Positions 33,536 to 41,026 of a stretch of 48,478 bases of DNA are shown piece after piece. The DNA is taken from positions 1-48,478 of the forward strand of contig NZ_JARVRX010000028.1 in NCBI RefSeq assembly GCF_030209435.1. Reading direction: 5' to 3'. The notes beneath the pieces are model-generated. The model was not told where the DNA came from, did no database searches, and saw only the letters and a program-made list of their open reading frames with translations. Within the stretch, counting starts at the first letter, position 1; every line of letters starts with the position of its first letter. The DNA comes from Mycolicibacterium sp. lyk4-40-TYG-92. GTDB taxonomy: Bacteria; Actinomycetota; Actinomycetes; Mycobacteriales; Mycobacteriaceae. The translations under genes and the position numbers were made by a program.

Positions 33536-34165
33536 GTGCTCCAACTCAATCGCGCCCACATCGCCACCCTCGTGGTTGCGGGAACCGCCCTCGCGTTCCT
33601 CGTCGCCTGTTCCAATAGCGACACCGCGAAACCAGCACCCACCCTCGACCCCGTCACCTCACCCGCGCCTGCCAAGCTGACGAGCGCGGACTTCATGCCT
33701 GTATGCCAGGGCGCAACACAATCACGTGCGACCGGCTACAACCCGGATGCACCGTCCCACAAGACGATTCTGTTCACCCCGCTGAATCACGGACTCGTCG
33801 AGGACACCAGCACCCTGCCGTCGGACTGGACAGTGCAGTTCGACGCCAATCGCGATACCTATGCCGCCATCGACATCGTGGTGTGCGTCGAGACCAAAGA
33901 CGAACAGTCCGTCAAAGACTGCACGGGCTACCAGGACAACGGACACTCGACCGCCAACAAAGTCGACCTTCGGGCCACCTCATACACCGTCACGGTCCGG
34001 GTGGCTGCGACCGGGAAAGAGCTCGGCAGCACCGAATTGTCCGGTACGGACACCACCTGCCCGATGTTCATGTCTTTCGACGACGACACGCAGACCAAGC
34101 CGTACAACGTGCCGCCGCCCAAGGATGACGTCGTCACCTTCGTAAAGCAGTTCGTCCAGCCCTGA
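33536..34165 (+). CDS. Hypothetical lipoprotein
   Basis: 209 residues, GTG 33536. The signal peptide ends in a lipobox (FLVAC, Cys about residue 25), followed by a Ser/Thr/Pro-rich linker and a beta-rich exported domain with four further cysteines (PVCQG, VVCVE, KDCTG, TTCPM), likely two disulfides. I do not recognise the family; the layout resembles mycobacterial Lpq/Lpp-type surface lipoproteins. It is 30 nt upstream of a second secreted gene, so they probably form a pair. Confidence 0.75.
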   Translation: MLQLNRAHIATLVVAGTALAFLVACSNSDTAKPAPTLDPVTSPAPAKLTSADFMPVCQGATQSRATGYNPDAPSHKTILFTPLNHGLVEDTSTLPSDWTVQFDANRDTYAAIDIVVCVETKDEQSVKDCTGYQDNGHSTANKVDLRATSYTVTVRVAATGKELGSTELSGTDTTCPMFMSFDDDTQTKPYNVPPPKDDVVTFVKQFVQP

Positions 34166-34195
34166 AACCTTCAGCAGCACAATCGGAGTACTCGC

Positions 34196-34507
34196 ATGCC
34201 CAAAATCAGCCGGGCGGCCGTCGTCGCTGCCATGGGAGTCCTCATCGCGTCGGCAACAGCCTTCGCCGGATCCGCCAACGCGGTCGGCGGCCCCGGCGGC
34301 TTCGGCAACGCACAGGACACCATCAATGCGCTTCAGGCGCAAGGGTTTACCGTGTTTCTCAATGGCGCCGCGGTCTACCCCCTGTCGGGGTGCAAGGTCC
34401 TCGGAATCGAGGGGCTGCACAACGATAACGTCGATTCCTCGGGCGCCATCATCGACCGCACGAAATTCACCCCGGTATGGGTCGACATCTCGTGCAAGGG
34501 CGGCTAA
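34196..34507 (+). CDS. Small secreted protein
   Basis: 103 residues, ATG 34196 with CGGAG upstream. An N-terminal signal peptide with an AxA-type cleavage site (SANA, about residues 26-29) precedes a mature domain of about 74 residues with two cysteines (SGCKV, ISCKG) that probably form one disulfide. The family is not recognised, but the pattern (NAQDTINALQAQGF) is common among mycobacterial small exported proteins of unknown function. The stop overlaps that of the convergent hydroxylase by 4 nt. Confidence 0.72.
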   Translation: MPKISRAAVVAAMGVLIASATAFAGSANAVGGPGGFGNAQDTINALQAQGFTVFLNGAAVYPLSGCKVLGIEGLHNDNVDSSGAIIDRTKFTPVWVDISCKGG

Positions 34508-35190
34508 TTCAGCGACCCGTGCAGGTTCTTCGCGGTGGGGCTGGTCTCGACGGTCGCGGGGTCCGGGTAGGTGCCGAGCACTCGGTCCGAGATGCCCGAC
34601 GTGGTGACCGAGAACCAGTAGTGCTCGTTCTTGAAATGGTGCTGCCGATGATTGCGCCAGACAGCCTTGTACAACCGCGTGCGCGGTTTGTAATCGGTGT
34701 GCACCAGATAGTGCACCCACTCGTAGCCCAGCAGCGTCAGCGCCCCGACCACCATGAAGGACAGCGTGCCTGTCAGCGGGGTACCGACGAGAACGCCGAT
34801 GCCGAGTGGCGCCGCAACGCCCAGGATCGCCAGCGCCCAGGGCAGGCTCCGCGTGGGGATGAACACGAGATCGACATCACGGGGGTCTGCGTGATGCCGC
34901 CGATGATCGCGGGCGAGCCGCGTGTCCAGCCTGACCGGCCCGAGATCGCGTGGCTTCCAGTGCAATACGAACACATGGATCACCCACTCGATGAACGGGA
35001 GCAGCGCCAGCACGGCCACTGGTATCCAGATTTCACGAATAGCAAAGCCACCCAATGCGATTCGAGCGGCAAGTGCACCGACCAGATACGTCAGGATCAT
35101 CCACGGCGTCGGATGGCGCCAGAACTCGCGAGCGGCCTGGCGAAGGGTCACGCCCCGAGCGCGGGTGGTGGTGGCGCGAGCCGTGGTCAT
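34504..35190 (-). CDS. Fatty acid hydroxylase/sterol desaturase superfamily protein
   Basis: 228 residues from ATG 35190; the frame extends far upstream only through the regulator gene. The histidine boxes of the di-iron membrane hydroxylases are visible: HVFVLH (about 70), HRRHH (about 96), HYLVH (about 163) and HRQHH (about 185), among four hydrophobic segments. It inserts a hydroxyl or double bond into a lipid at the membrane; the substrate is unknown (carotenoid, sterol or fatty acyl). ATGA overlap with the upstream FadR-type regulator makes it that regulator's operon partner. Confidence 0.87.
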   Translation of the reverse strand: MTTARATTTRARGVTLRQAAREFWRHPTPWMILTYLVGALAARIALGGFAIREIWIPVAVLALLPFIEWVIHVFVLHWKPRDLGPVRLDTRLARDHRRHHADPRDVDLVFIPTRSLPWALAILGVAAPLGIGVLVGTPLTGTLSFMVVGALTLLGYEWVHYLVHTDYKPRTRLYKAVWRNHRQHHFKNEHYWFSVTTSGISDRVLGTYPDPATVETSPTAKNLHGSLN

Positions 35191-35912
35191 GCCTTCTCCA
35201 TCTCGTCGAGAAATCCGCCGAGGACGACGGTCGCGCCGCCCAATACCGTTGCCGCTGCACGTCGAGCCGCGGCGCCGTCGCCCGCGGTGACAGCCGCCGC
35301 GAGATCGCGGTACAGGGCGGCTGGTTCGGCTGCGGCCACAGCATCGGCCACCACGGTGAGCATCGGTTCGTACACCCGCCGCATGCCGTTGTAGATCAGC
35401 GTCATCGCAATCGAATCCGCCCCGCGCACAAGACATCCCCAGAAGGCGAGCGCCGCCTGCTGCTGCTCGGCTCCAGATTGCGCACCGTCGATATCCTCGA
35501 GCACCTGCGTCAGCGCTTCCCCGAGCCCCGCCCCCGACCGTGCCGCGGCCCGCTCGGCGATCCATGGCCCGAGGTACTCCCGCACCTCGAGCACACTGCG
35601 CACCACGGACGGATTCACCACCGCGCCGTCGGGCACGTCGACCAGCAGATGCGGCAGCAGGTCGAGGCCGCCGGTGAGCATGATGTCGTTGACGACGGCG
35701 CCGTCACCCTGCCGGACATCGAGATGGCCCGATGCGACGAGGCGCTGGATCGCCTCGCGCACCACAGGCCGCGAAACACCCAGCACCTCGGCCAGTTTGC
35801 GCTCACTCGGCAGGCGGGATCCCGGCGGCTGGGCGCCGGCGACGAGCTGCCTGAGCAGCTGGTCGTGCACCTCGTCCGCTGCCGAGCGCCGCTTGATCGA
35901 CGTCAACTCCAT
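35187..35912 (-). CDS. GntR-family regulator, FadR/FCD subgroup
   Basis: 241 residues, ATG 35912. The N-terminal winged helix reads PGSRLPSERKLAEVLGVSR (about 30-48) and VVREAIQRLVASGHLDV. The helical C-terminal FCD-type domain (VRSVLEVREYLGPWIAERAA) binds acyl-CoA or small acids in relatives. A TGGTATTACCA palindrome 38-48 bp upstream fits the T-N-GT-N3-AC-N-A consensus of this subgroup, indicating autoregulation of itself and the overlapping hydroxylase gene. Confidence 0.87.
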   Translation of the reverse strand: MELTSIKRRSAADEVHDQLLRQLVAGAQPPGSRLPSERKLAEVLGVSRPVVREAIQRLVASGHLDVRQGDGAVVNDIMLTGGLDLLPHLLVDVPDGAVVNPSVVRSVLEVREYLGPWIAERAAARSGAGLGEALTQVLEDIDGAQSGAEQQQAALAFWGCLVRGADSIAMTLIYNGMRRVYEPMLTVVADAVAAAEPAALYRDLAAAVTAGDGAAARRAAATVLGGATVVLGGFLDEMEKA

Positions 35913-35949
35913 GACGACGACAGTAACCCACCAAAGGTAAGAGGTCTAG

Positions 35950-35960
35950 TGGTATTACCA
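35950..35960. promoter_or_regulatory. FadR-type operator TGGTATTACCA
   Basis: Perfect 11 bp palindrome (central T) upstream of the FCD-type GntR gene, matching the TNGTNNNACNA form known for FadR/VanR-type regulators. Confidence 0.65.
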
Positions 35961-35966
35961 ATTACG

Positions 35967-36455
35967 CTAAGTCGTCGGCGCAGGCGTGATCTCGATGTAG
36001 GCCATGGGAATGGCGAAGGCGGAGCTGCTCTTGTCGAGGGTCCGCTCGAACAGCTTCATTGCCGGCGACCAGTTCGCGGCGATCACGGCGTCGGCGTGTG
36101 CGTGCTCGGCCTCCGGGAGGATGCGGGCGACGCCGGCGGCCGGCTGGCCCGTCGGCTTGCCCCGCAGGTTGCACAGCACCACGACCACGCGGGGATCGTT
36201 GCGTAGCCGCTTCACCTTCCCCGTGGACGCGTCGGTGCGGACGTACAACTTCCCGTCGGCGACACCGTGATTGATCGGGCTCGGCATGGCCTCACCGGAC
36301 CGTTTGAACGTGATCAGCACGATCTGCCGCGCCCGGTCGAAGCCGGCGAAATCGGTGGCAGTCGGCTCCCCGATGTCGAAGGCCTCCCGGTGCCGCAGTT
36401 TGTCCATGCCCCGAAACATCAACTTGCTCATGGCCGTAACGGCATTACTGGGCAT
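35967..36455 (-). CDS. PPOX-class F420-dependent oxidoreductase-like protein
   Basis: 162 residues, ATG 36455 with GAGAAG upstream; internal ATGs are alternatives. The split-barrel flavin/F420-binding fold shows as ARQIVLITFKRSGEAMPSPI, GKLYVRTDASTGKVKRLRND and PRVVVVLCNLRGKP, the usual signature of this class. The product probably binds deazaflavin F420 or FMN and reduces a small substrate; which one is unknown. F420 use is common in mycobacteria. Confidence 0.8.
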   Translation of the reverse strand: MPSNAVTAMSKLMFRGMDKLRHREAFDIGEPTATDFAGFDRARQIVLITFKRSGEAMPSPINHGVADGKLYVRTDASTGKVKRLRNDPRVVVVLCNLRGKPTGQPAAGVARILPEAEHAHADAVIAANWSPAMKLFERTLDKSSSAFAIPMAYIEITPAPTT

Positions 36456-36582
36456 CTTCTCGTCCGATCACTCTGACAATGGCAGCCACTGCGCCGTCAT
36501 GACCGAAAGCCTAATCCGGAAGTTGAATTCACCGTGGGCACAACGGTCGATCCCCGACGTCGGCGCAAATAACGTCGCCCGG

Positions 36583-37095
36583 GTGAGTGCTTCCGTGACT
36601 TCCCTCAACGCGATCACCAACGCCACCCGGGCGGTCGTCGCCGACAATCCCGCCGCGGCCACCGTGGTGTTCAAGGCCTCGGCTCAGCCGGAAGGCACCG
36701 TCGGCAGCGAGATCTCCCTCGGCAAGTACCGAGTCCACGTCGACGAGCCACCCGCACTCGGCGGGCAGCACACAGCACCCAATCCGGTGGAGTACTACCT
36801 GGCATCACTGCTGTCGTGCCAGGTGGTCACTTACCGATTCTGGGCCGAGCGGCTCGGTATCCAGGTGGATTCCCTCAGCGCGAGCGCGGAAGGCGACCTC
36901 GATGTGCGCGGCTTCTTCGGCCTCGACGACACCGTCCGCCCCGGCTTCCAACAGATTCGGGTCACGGTCAACGTCTCCGGACCGGAGACCGACGAGCGGT
37001 ACCGCGAACTGCAAGCAGCGGTGGACGCGCACTGCCCGGTACTGGACCTGACGACGGGGGCGACGCCGGTAAATACCCAGCTGATCACTGGTTGA
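36583..37095 (+). CDS. OsmC/Ohr-family protein
   Basis: 170 residues from GTG 36583; an in-frame ATG at 36499 would give 198 residues, and neither has a good ribosome site. The OsmC core is visible: NPVEYYLASLLSCQVVTYRFWAE (first active cysteine, after HTAPNP) and AAVDAHCPVLDLTT (second cysteine). Family members reduce organic hydroperoxides with a thiol partner. The VEYYLASLLSC form belongs to the broad OsmC group rather than Ohr. It lies 127 nt from the divergent PPOX gene, or 43 nt with the longer start. Confidence 0.82.
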   Translation: MSASVTSLNAITNATRAVVADNPAAATVVFKASAQPEGTVGSEISLGKYRVHVDEPPALGGQHTAPNPVEYYLASLLSCQVVTYRFWAERLGIQVDSLSASAEGDLDVRGFFGLDDTVRPGFQQIRVTVNVSGPETDERYRELQAAVDAHCPVLDLTTGATPVNTQLITG

Positions 37096-37111
37096 CCGAT
37101 AGATTCGCGTC

Positions 37112-37864
37112 ATGCCGTCGATGACGCCCGCACCACGCCTGATCACGGCCGCGGCACTGACCGTTGTCACCCTCGCTGGTTGTACACCGGCCACTCCGAG
37201 GCCGACCGCAACGACCGCGAGCACCACAACGACCACCCGTGCCACCTCGACCGCACCGCCGGCCGCCGAAACGCACGGATACTCGATCACGTCGATCACC
37301 ACGCCCGGGTCGCAGCCCGGTAAGTCGGTGACCATCCCGCAGCTTTCCGGTGGCGACCCAGCCGTCACCGCCCGCTTCAACGCCGCCATGCGGGCCTCCC
37401 GGGCCGACATGCCCGAGCAGTCCGCCACCACGAGCGTCGACGATGGCGTGATCGACGGATTCCGCAGCGGCGTAACCAGAATCGGCTCCGGCGTCGTGGC
37501 CGGACGCATCGTGCTGTTCTGGTACGGCAAGGGCGCCGCGCACCCCAATCAAAGCCTGGGCACAGTGGTGATCGCCACCCGCACCGCGACGCCGGTCACC
37601 CTCAACGACCTCTACCAGGATCACGCGGCCGCGCTGACCCGGCTACGGACGCTGCTGCCGCAGCTGGACACCAGCGGACGGCTGGATGCGCAGCAGTTGT
37701 CGCAGGACGACATCGACGTCAACTGGCTGCCGACGCCGACCGGGCTTCAGGTCTACGTACCGGTGGCCCATGCCCTGGGTGACTACGTGGCTGTCACGGT
37801 GCCGTGGGACCGGATCGCCGACCTACTGCGGCCAGGGATGCTTGAGGTACTGCGGGCGGATTAG
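37112..37864 (+). CDS. Probable lipoprotein with RsiV/DUF3298-like domain
   Basis: 250 residues, ATG 37112. A signal peptide with lipobox TLAGC (Cys about 24) is followed by a Thr-rich low-complexity linker (about 26-55), then a domain beginning SVTIPQLSGGD and containing a VTLNDLYQDHAAALTRLRTLL segment and a Trp-Leu strand pattern. That layout resembles the DUF3298/RsiV lysozyme-sensing fold. It is probably surface-anchored; its function is unknown. It begins 16 nt after the OsmC stop and could be co-transcribed. The next 144 nt hold no gene that I can support. Confidence 0.72.
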   Translation: MPSMTPAPRLITAAALTVVTLAGCTPATPRPTATTASTTTTTRATSTAPPAAETHGYSITSITTPGSQPGKSVTIPQLSGGDPAVTARFNAAMRASRADMPEQSATTSVDDGVIDGFRSGVTRIGSGVVAGRIVLFWYGKGAAHPNQSLGTVVIATRTATPVTLNDLYQDHAAALTRLRTLLPQLDTSGRLDAQQLSQDDIDVNWLPTPTGLQVYVPVAHALGDYVAVTVPWDRIADLLRPGMLEVLRAD

Positions 37865-38008
37865 GTATCCGAATATTGTTGTCGGTCAACATGTTCCGAA
37901 GAACAAGCGGAACGAGTGGAATTGGGTCCGCCCTGGGCATTGGGACTTCGCGGTGAGCCACGGTCCGTTCGAGGTTGACCGGACGAACTTAAAAATTGAA
38001 CAGGACGC

Positions 38009-38719
38009 TCACAGTTGGCTAAGCAGCTCGTCGAGCGCTTCCCATAGATCGCCTTTGGGTGTGAACGTCCCCTGATACCAGTCCCATGCCCTGCCGAGGC
38101 CATCACTCACGTCGAGGCATAGTCCACCACCGGCACCATCGCGACCGATTTCAACCAATTTGTCTATGTCGGGCTTACTGCGTTCTCCACGAAATGTAAA
38201 TTCTGAAGGATCGCCATGCTCTGCGGGCAACAAAAAGTTGCCGCTCGGACTCAGCCCAGCTCCGCCAAAGTCGTCGTAAAAGCCGTCATGGATTTCCAGA
38301 TAAAAACTCTGCAAGCCGGCTGGAATGCCGCTCCAATACGCTGGAATGTCGGTATGGGGCAGTGGCGCTGGCCCGAATCTGGTATCGAACGCACTTTCAT
38401 TATCCGAATTGCGTAGAACGTACAGCAGAACTGGCTTCTGTCCACTTTCGTCCGCTGCGCGCGTCGAGACCATGCGCGCAATAAATACACCGAGGCCATC
38501 TTGCGCCAGTTTGTCAGTCAGGCGCGGCAGGCGTCGCGCGATTACGGGCTGCCAGACGCGTAGGGCGAGTTCGACGCCGTCCCGCCCGTCGGCTGCATTT
38601 GCGTCGAGCCACCATTGCGGCACGCTTTCGGGCGCGACGTCGTCGTTTTCGAGCAGGTCGATACGGTGTCCACCGATTCTGTCCCTAATGAACAGTTGAT
38701 AATCTGCCCTGAGTGTCAC
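38009..38719 (-). CDS. Hypothetical protein, SMI1/KNR4 (SUKH)-like
   Basis: 236 residues; the first codon at 38719 is a GTG. The middle and C-terminus have the aromatic/acidic pattern of SUKH proteins: IPAGLQSFYLEIHDGFYDDF (about 130-150) then GGLCLDVSDGLGRAWDWYQG (about 198-217). SUKH proteins are often immunity partners in toxin systems, but no toxin gene is visible beside it. The local DNA is clearly richer in A and T than its neighbours, which suggests acquired DNA. The family call is tentative; that it is coding is likely from the long uninterrupted frame. Confidence 0.55.
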   Translation of the reverse strand: MTLRADYQLFIRDRIGGHRIDLLENDDVAPESVPQWWLDANAADGRDGVELALRVWQPVIARRLPRLTDKLAQDGLGVFIARMVSTRAADESGQKPVLLYVLRNSDNESAFDTRFGPAPLPHTDIPAYWSGIPAGLQSFYLEIHDGFYDDFGGAGLSPSGNFLLPAEHGDPSEFTFRGERSKPDIDKLVEIGRDGAGGGLCLDVSDGLGRAWDWYQGTFTPKGDLWEALDELLSQL

Positions 38720-38725
38720 GTTTGT

Positions 38726-38968
38726 TCATCCTTCACGAGCGAACGGCTTCGACAGCTTTCTGAAAAATGTGCTGGACGAACGCGACTCGTTGGTGGTGTT
38801 CACGTCCACCACCCAGCCGTCATCGGTGACGAACTGCGTCCACCGATCCGGCATCGGCTGCGGATCAGCGATCGCGATACCCGCGCCGTATCCGCACGAT
38901 GCGACAGATACAGCGAACACCACTGCCGTCGCGGCCAGACGCCGCGACGACAGGCCAAATACGAGCAT
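38726..38968 (-). CDS. Short secreted protein, possibly a truncated porin-like gene
   Basis: 80 residues, ATG 38968 with AGGGG upstream. An N-terminal signal peptide (LAATAVVFAVSVASCGYGAG) has a cleavage site near AIADP. Only about 45 mature residues follow, and the tail after VVDVNTTNES is Ser/Arg/Lys-rich and unlike the rest. DGWVVDVNTTNE recalls the start of MspA-family mature chains, so this may be a gene cut short by arrival of the SMI1-like gene, which begins 6 nt after its stop. A genuine small exported protein is the alternative. Confidence 0.4.
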   Translation of the reverse strand: MLVFGLSSRRLAATAVVFAVSVASCGYGAGIAIADPQPMPDRWTQFVTDDGWVVDVNTTNESRSSSTFFRKLSKPFAREG

Positions 38969-39492
38969 GCATGAATCCCCCTGCGAAGACCAGCCTCAAG
39001 CCCCCCGGCTCGCTTGGCCTTTCACGTAATACTGCGAACAATCGAATAAGGTGACTGATGCGTCAACTCCTACGCGATCAGAAGTGGAGCTAACAAAGTA
39101 GCTTCACTAATAATGCTGGATGGAGTCAGCTCATCCGTGCGACCACCCTCTGCGGATGAAGCAGCTATCAGCGGGCCACACCCGCCGCGGGCTGGGCAAC
39201 TCCAGCAACGTGGCGTCGGCGTGCCGACGTGCATCGATGACGTACCAGCACTCGCCGACGGCGATGCAACGTTCCGCAGTCACTAACTCACCTGCCCACA
39301 TACATCGCTGTACGCAGCGTCGTGCATTGCCGCGATGGTGGTCGAAACAGGCGGAGATTCTGTGGTGAATTCACTTGGCCCGAGCCGGGAAACTTCCTGT
39401 GCCAGCCGGGCGCCCACGGCGTGTCAGAAACGCAGCGTGATCGGTTTCACCGATACGAACCCCGCTGACGCTGGGTTCGAAGGTCGAACATT
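38969..39492. other. Gene-poor stretch upstream of tRNA-Ser(TGA)
   Basis: About 520 bp without a well-supported gene. It contains a weak 50-codon minus-strand frame (39131-39283) and an 82-codon plus-strand frame that looks random. A CGAACCC/GGGTTCG hairpin (39456-39462/39473-39479) lies just past the 3' end of the minus-strand tRNA and may be its terminator. There is a locally AT-rich part around 39020-39115. No integrase or IS ends were found. Confidence 0.5.
39131..39283 (-). CDS. Possible small ORF or gene remnant
   Basis: 50 codons from GTG 39283, with GGCAGG about 8 nt upstream. The translation looks protein-like (ERCIAVGECWYVIDA, then LLELPSPRRVWPADSCF) with three cysteines and three tryptophans, unusual for a random frame. 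It is too short to assign; it may be a degraded gene fragment in the accessory patch. Confidence 0.25.
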   Translation of the reverse strand: MTAERCIAVGECWYVIDARRHADATLLELPSPRRVWPADSCFIRRGWSHG

Positions 39493-39582
39493 TGGCGGTG
39501 GCGGAGGGATTTGAACCCCCGGTTGGGTTTAACCAACTCTCGCTTTCAAGGCGAGTGCATTAGGCCGCTCTGCCACGCCACC
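39493..39582 (-). tRNA. tRNA-Ser(TGA)
   Basis: 90 nt class II tRNA. Acceptor GGTGGCG (from 39582) pairs with CGCCACC, then discriminator G and encoded CCA (39493-39495). The anticodon arm CTCGC-CTTGAAA-GCGAG gives TGA (reads UCA). A variable arm from TTGGTTAAACCCAA is present. This is the third serine isoacceptor in the window. Confidence 0.95.
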
Positions 39583-39646
39583 GCCGAACAGCCTAAGGGG
39601 TCCGGGCCCGAGCGGGCCCAGAGGGTCCGTGTGTAGCGTTGCGGCT

Positions 39647-40618
39647 ATGCGCGCCATCGTCGTCGAATCCCCAGGTCAGCTGGCATGGTCCGAGGTACCG
39701 GACGTAACGGCCGCCGCCGGCGAGGTCGTCATCGACGTGACGACCGCCGGGGTGAACCGGGCCGACCTGCTGCAAGCCGCCGGCCTCTATCCCCCGCCGC
39801 CGGGTGCCAGCGACATCCTCGGGCTGGAGGTCTCGGGTGTGGTCTCCGAGGTCGGTACGGGCGTCGCGGACTGGGCTGTCGGCGACGAGGTGTGTGCCCT
39901 GCTGGCCGGCGGTGGCTACGCCGAGAAGGTGGCCGCGCCCGCGGCCCAGGTCATGCCGATCCCGGCGGGCGTGGGGCTGCATCATGCGGCCGGCCTGCCG
40001 GAGGTCGCCGCCACGGTGTGGTCCAACCTGTCCATGACCGCCCAGCTGAGCTCCGGGCAGTTGGTGCTGCTGCACGGCGGCGCGAGCGGGATCGGCACGC
40101 ATGCCATCCAGGTCGCGCGCGCGCTGGGCGCCCGCGTCGCAGTCACCGCGTCACTCGAGAAGCTGGAGCTCTGTCGCGAACTCGGCGCCGACATCCTGAT
40201 CAACTACCGCGACGAGGACTTCGTCGAACGGGTGACGGAGGCAGGCGGAGCCGACGTCATCTTCGACATCATGGGCGCCTCCTACCTGGACCGGAATATC
40301 GACGCGCTCGCACCCGACGGCCGCGTGGTGATCATCGGTATGCAGGGCGGCGTCAAGGGCGAGCTGAACATCGCCAAGCTCCTGTCCAAGCGGGCCGGCG
40401 TCATCGCCACCGCGTTGCGCTCGCGTCCCCTCGATGGGCCGTCCGGCAAAGCCGCGGTGATTTCCGAAGTGGTGGAACATGTTTGGCCCATGATCGCCGA
40501 CGGCCGGGTGCGGCCGATCATCGGCGCCGAACTGCCCATCGAGCAGGCCGGAACAGCGCACCAGCTCCTACAGGAAGGCGCCGTTTCCGGGAAAGTGCTT
40601 CTGCGGGTGAGGGATTAG
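39647..40618 (+). CDS. NAD(P)H-quinone oxidoreductase (zinc-free MDR family)
   Basis: 323 residues, ATG 39647. Quinone-reductase hallmarks: the GVNRADLLQAAGLYPPPPGASDILGLE region (residues 36-62) and a nucleotide-binding HGGASGIGTHAIQVARALG (about 144-162); the zinc-ligand cysteines of alcohol dehydrogenases are absent. It reduces quinones or enones with NADPH in the cytosol. Position matches Rv3777. The thioesterase gene starts 10 nt after its stop, so they are co-transcribed. Confidence 0.88.
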   Translation: MRAIVVESPGQLAWSEVPDVTAAAGEVVIDVTTAGVNRADLLQAAGLYPPPPGASDILGLEVSGVVSEVGTGVADWAVGDEVCALLAGGGYAEKVAAPAAQVMPIPAGVGLHHAAGLPEVAATVWSNLSMTAQLSSGQLVLLHGGASGIGTHAIQVARALGARVAVTASLEKLELCRELGADILINYRDEDFVERVTEAGGADVIFDIMGASYLDRNIDALAPDGRVVIIGMQGGVKGELNIAKLLSKRAGVIATALRSRPLDGPSGKAAVISEVVEHVWPMIADGRVRPIIGAELPIEQAGTAHQLLQEGAVSGKVLLRVRD

Positions 40619-40627
40619 GTTGAGGTT

Positions 40628-41026
40628 GTGACGTTCACCTACACCGCGCCGGTCCGTTACCTGGAGGTCGACCAGCAGGGCGTCGTCTTCAACATGTGGT
40701 ACCTGGCCTACATGGACGAGGCCTTCGCCGCGTTCGTCACCCAGACGGCGTCATGGCACGACATCGTCGACGCGGGCGTCGACACTCAGGTGGTGCACAC
40801 CGAACTGGACTGGTCGGGTTCGCTGAAGTGGGGCGACCAGATTCACGTCGACGTCACCGTTCCTACCCGAGGACGTACCTCGTTCACGGTCGAATTTCTC
40901 ATCCACGCAGGCGATTCCGCTCAGCCCATCGTCACCGCGCGGACCGTCTACGTCTGCATCGCGACCGACGGCTCCGGGAAGATCGAACCTCCGCAGATCC
41001 TGCTCGACGCGCTGGACTGCACGTAG
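40628..41026 (+). CDS. Hotdog-fold acyl-CoA thioesterase (4HBT type)
   Basis: 132 residues, GTG 40628. The signature RYLEVDQQGVVFNMWYLAYMDEA (about residues 9-31) contains the catalytic Asp of 4-hydroxybenzoyl-CoA thioesterase-type enzymes (D-x-x-G-V-V-x-N-x-x-Y). A strand-rich remainder with SFTVEFLIH follows. It hydrolyses an acyl-CoA; the substrate is unknown. It is the second gene of the operon with the quinone reductase, and its stop abuts the stop of the convergent PLP-fold gene with no gap. Confidence 0.85.
   Translation: MTFTYTAPVRYLEVDQQGVVFNMWYLAYMDEAFAAFVTQTASWHDIVDAGVDTQVVHTELDWSGSLKWGDQIHVDVTVPTRGRTSFTVEFLIHAGDSAQPIVTARTVYVCIATDGSGKIEPPQILLDALDCT

Noticed and set aside
39120..39368. 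82-codon plus-strand frame in the gene-poor stretch
   Set aside because: No ribosome site, no protein-like pattern and no neighbour in an operon; the opposite strand offers a better, though still weak, candidate.
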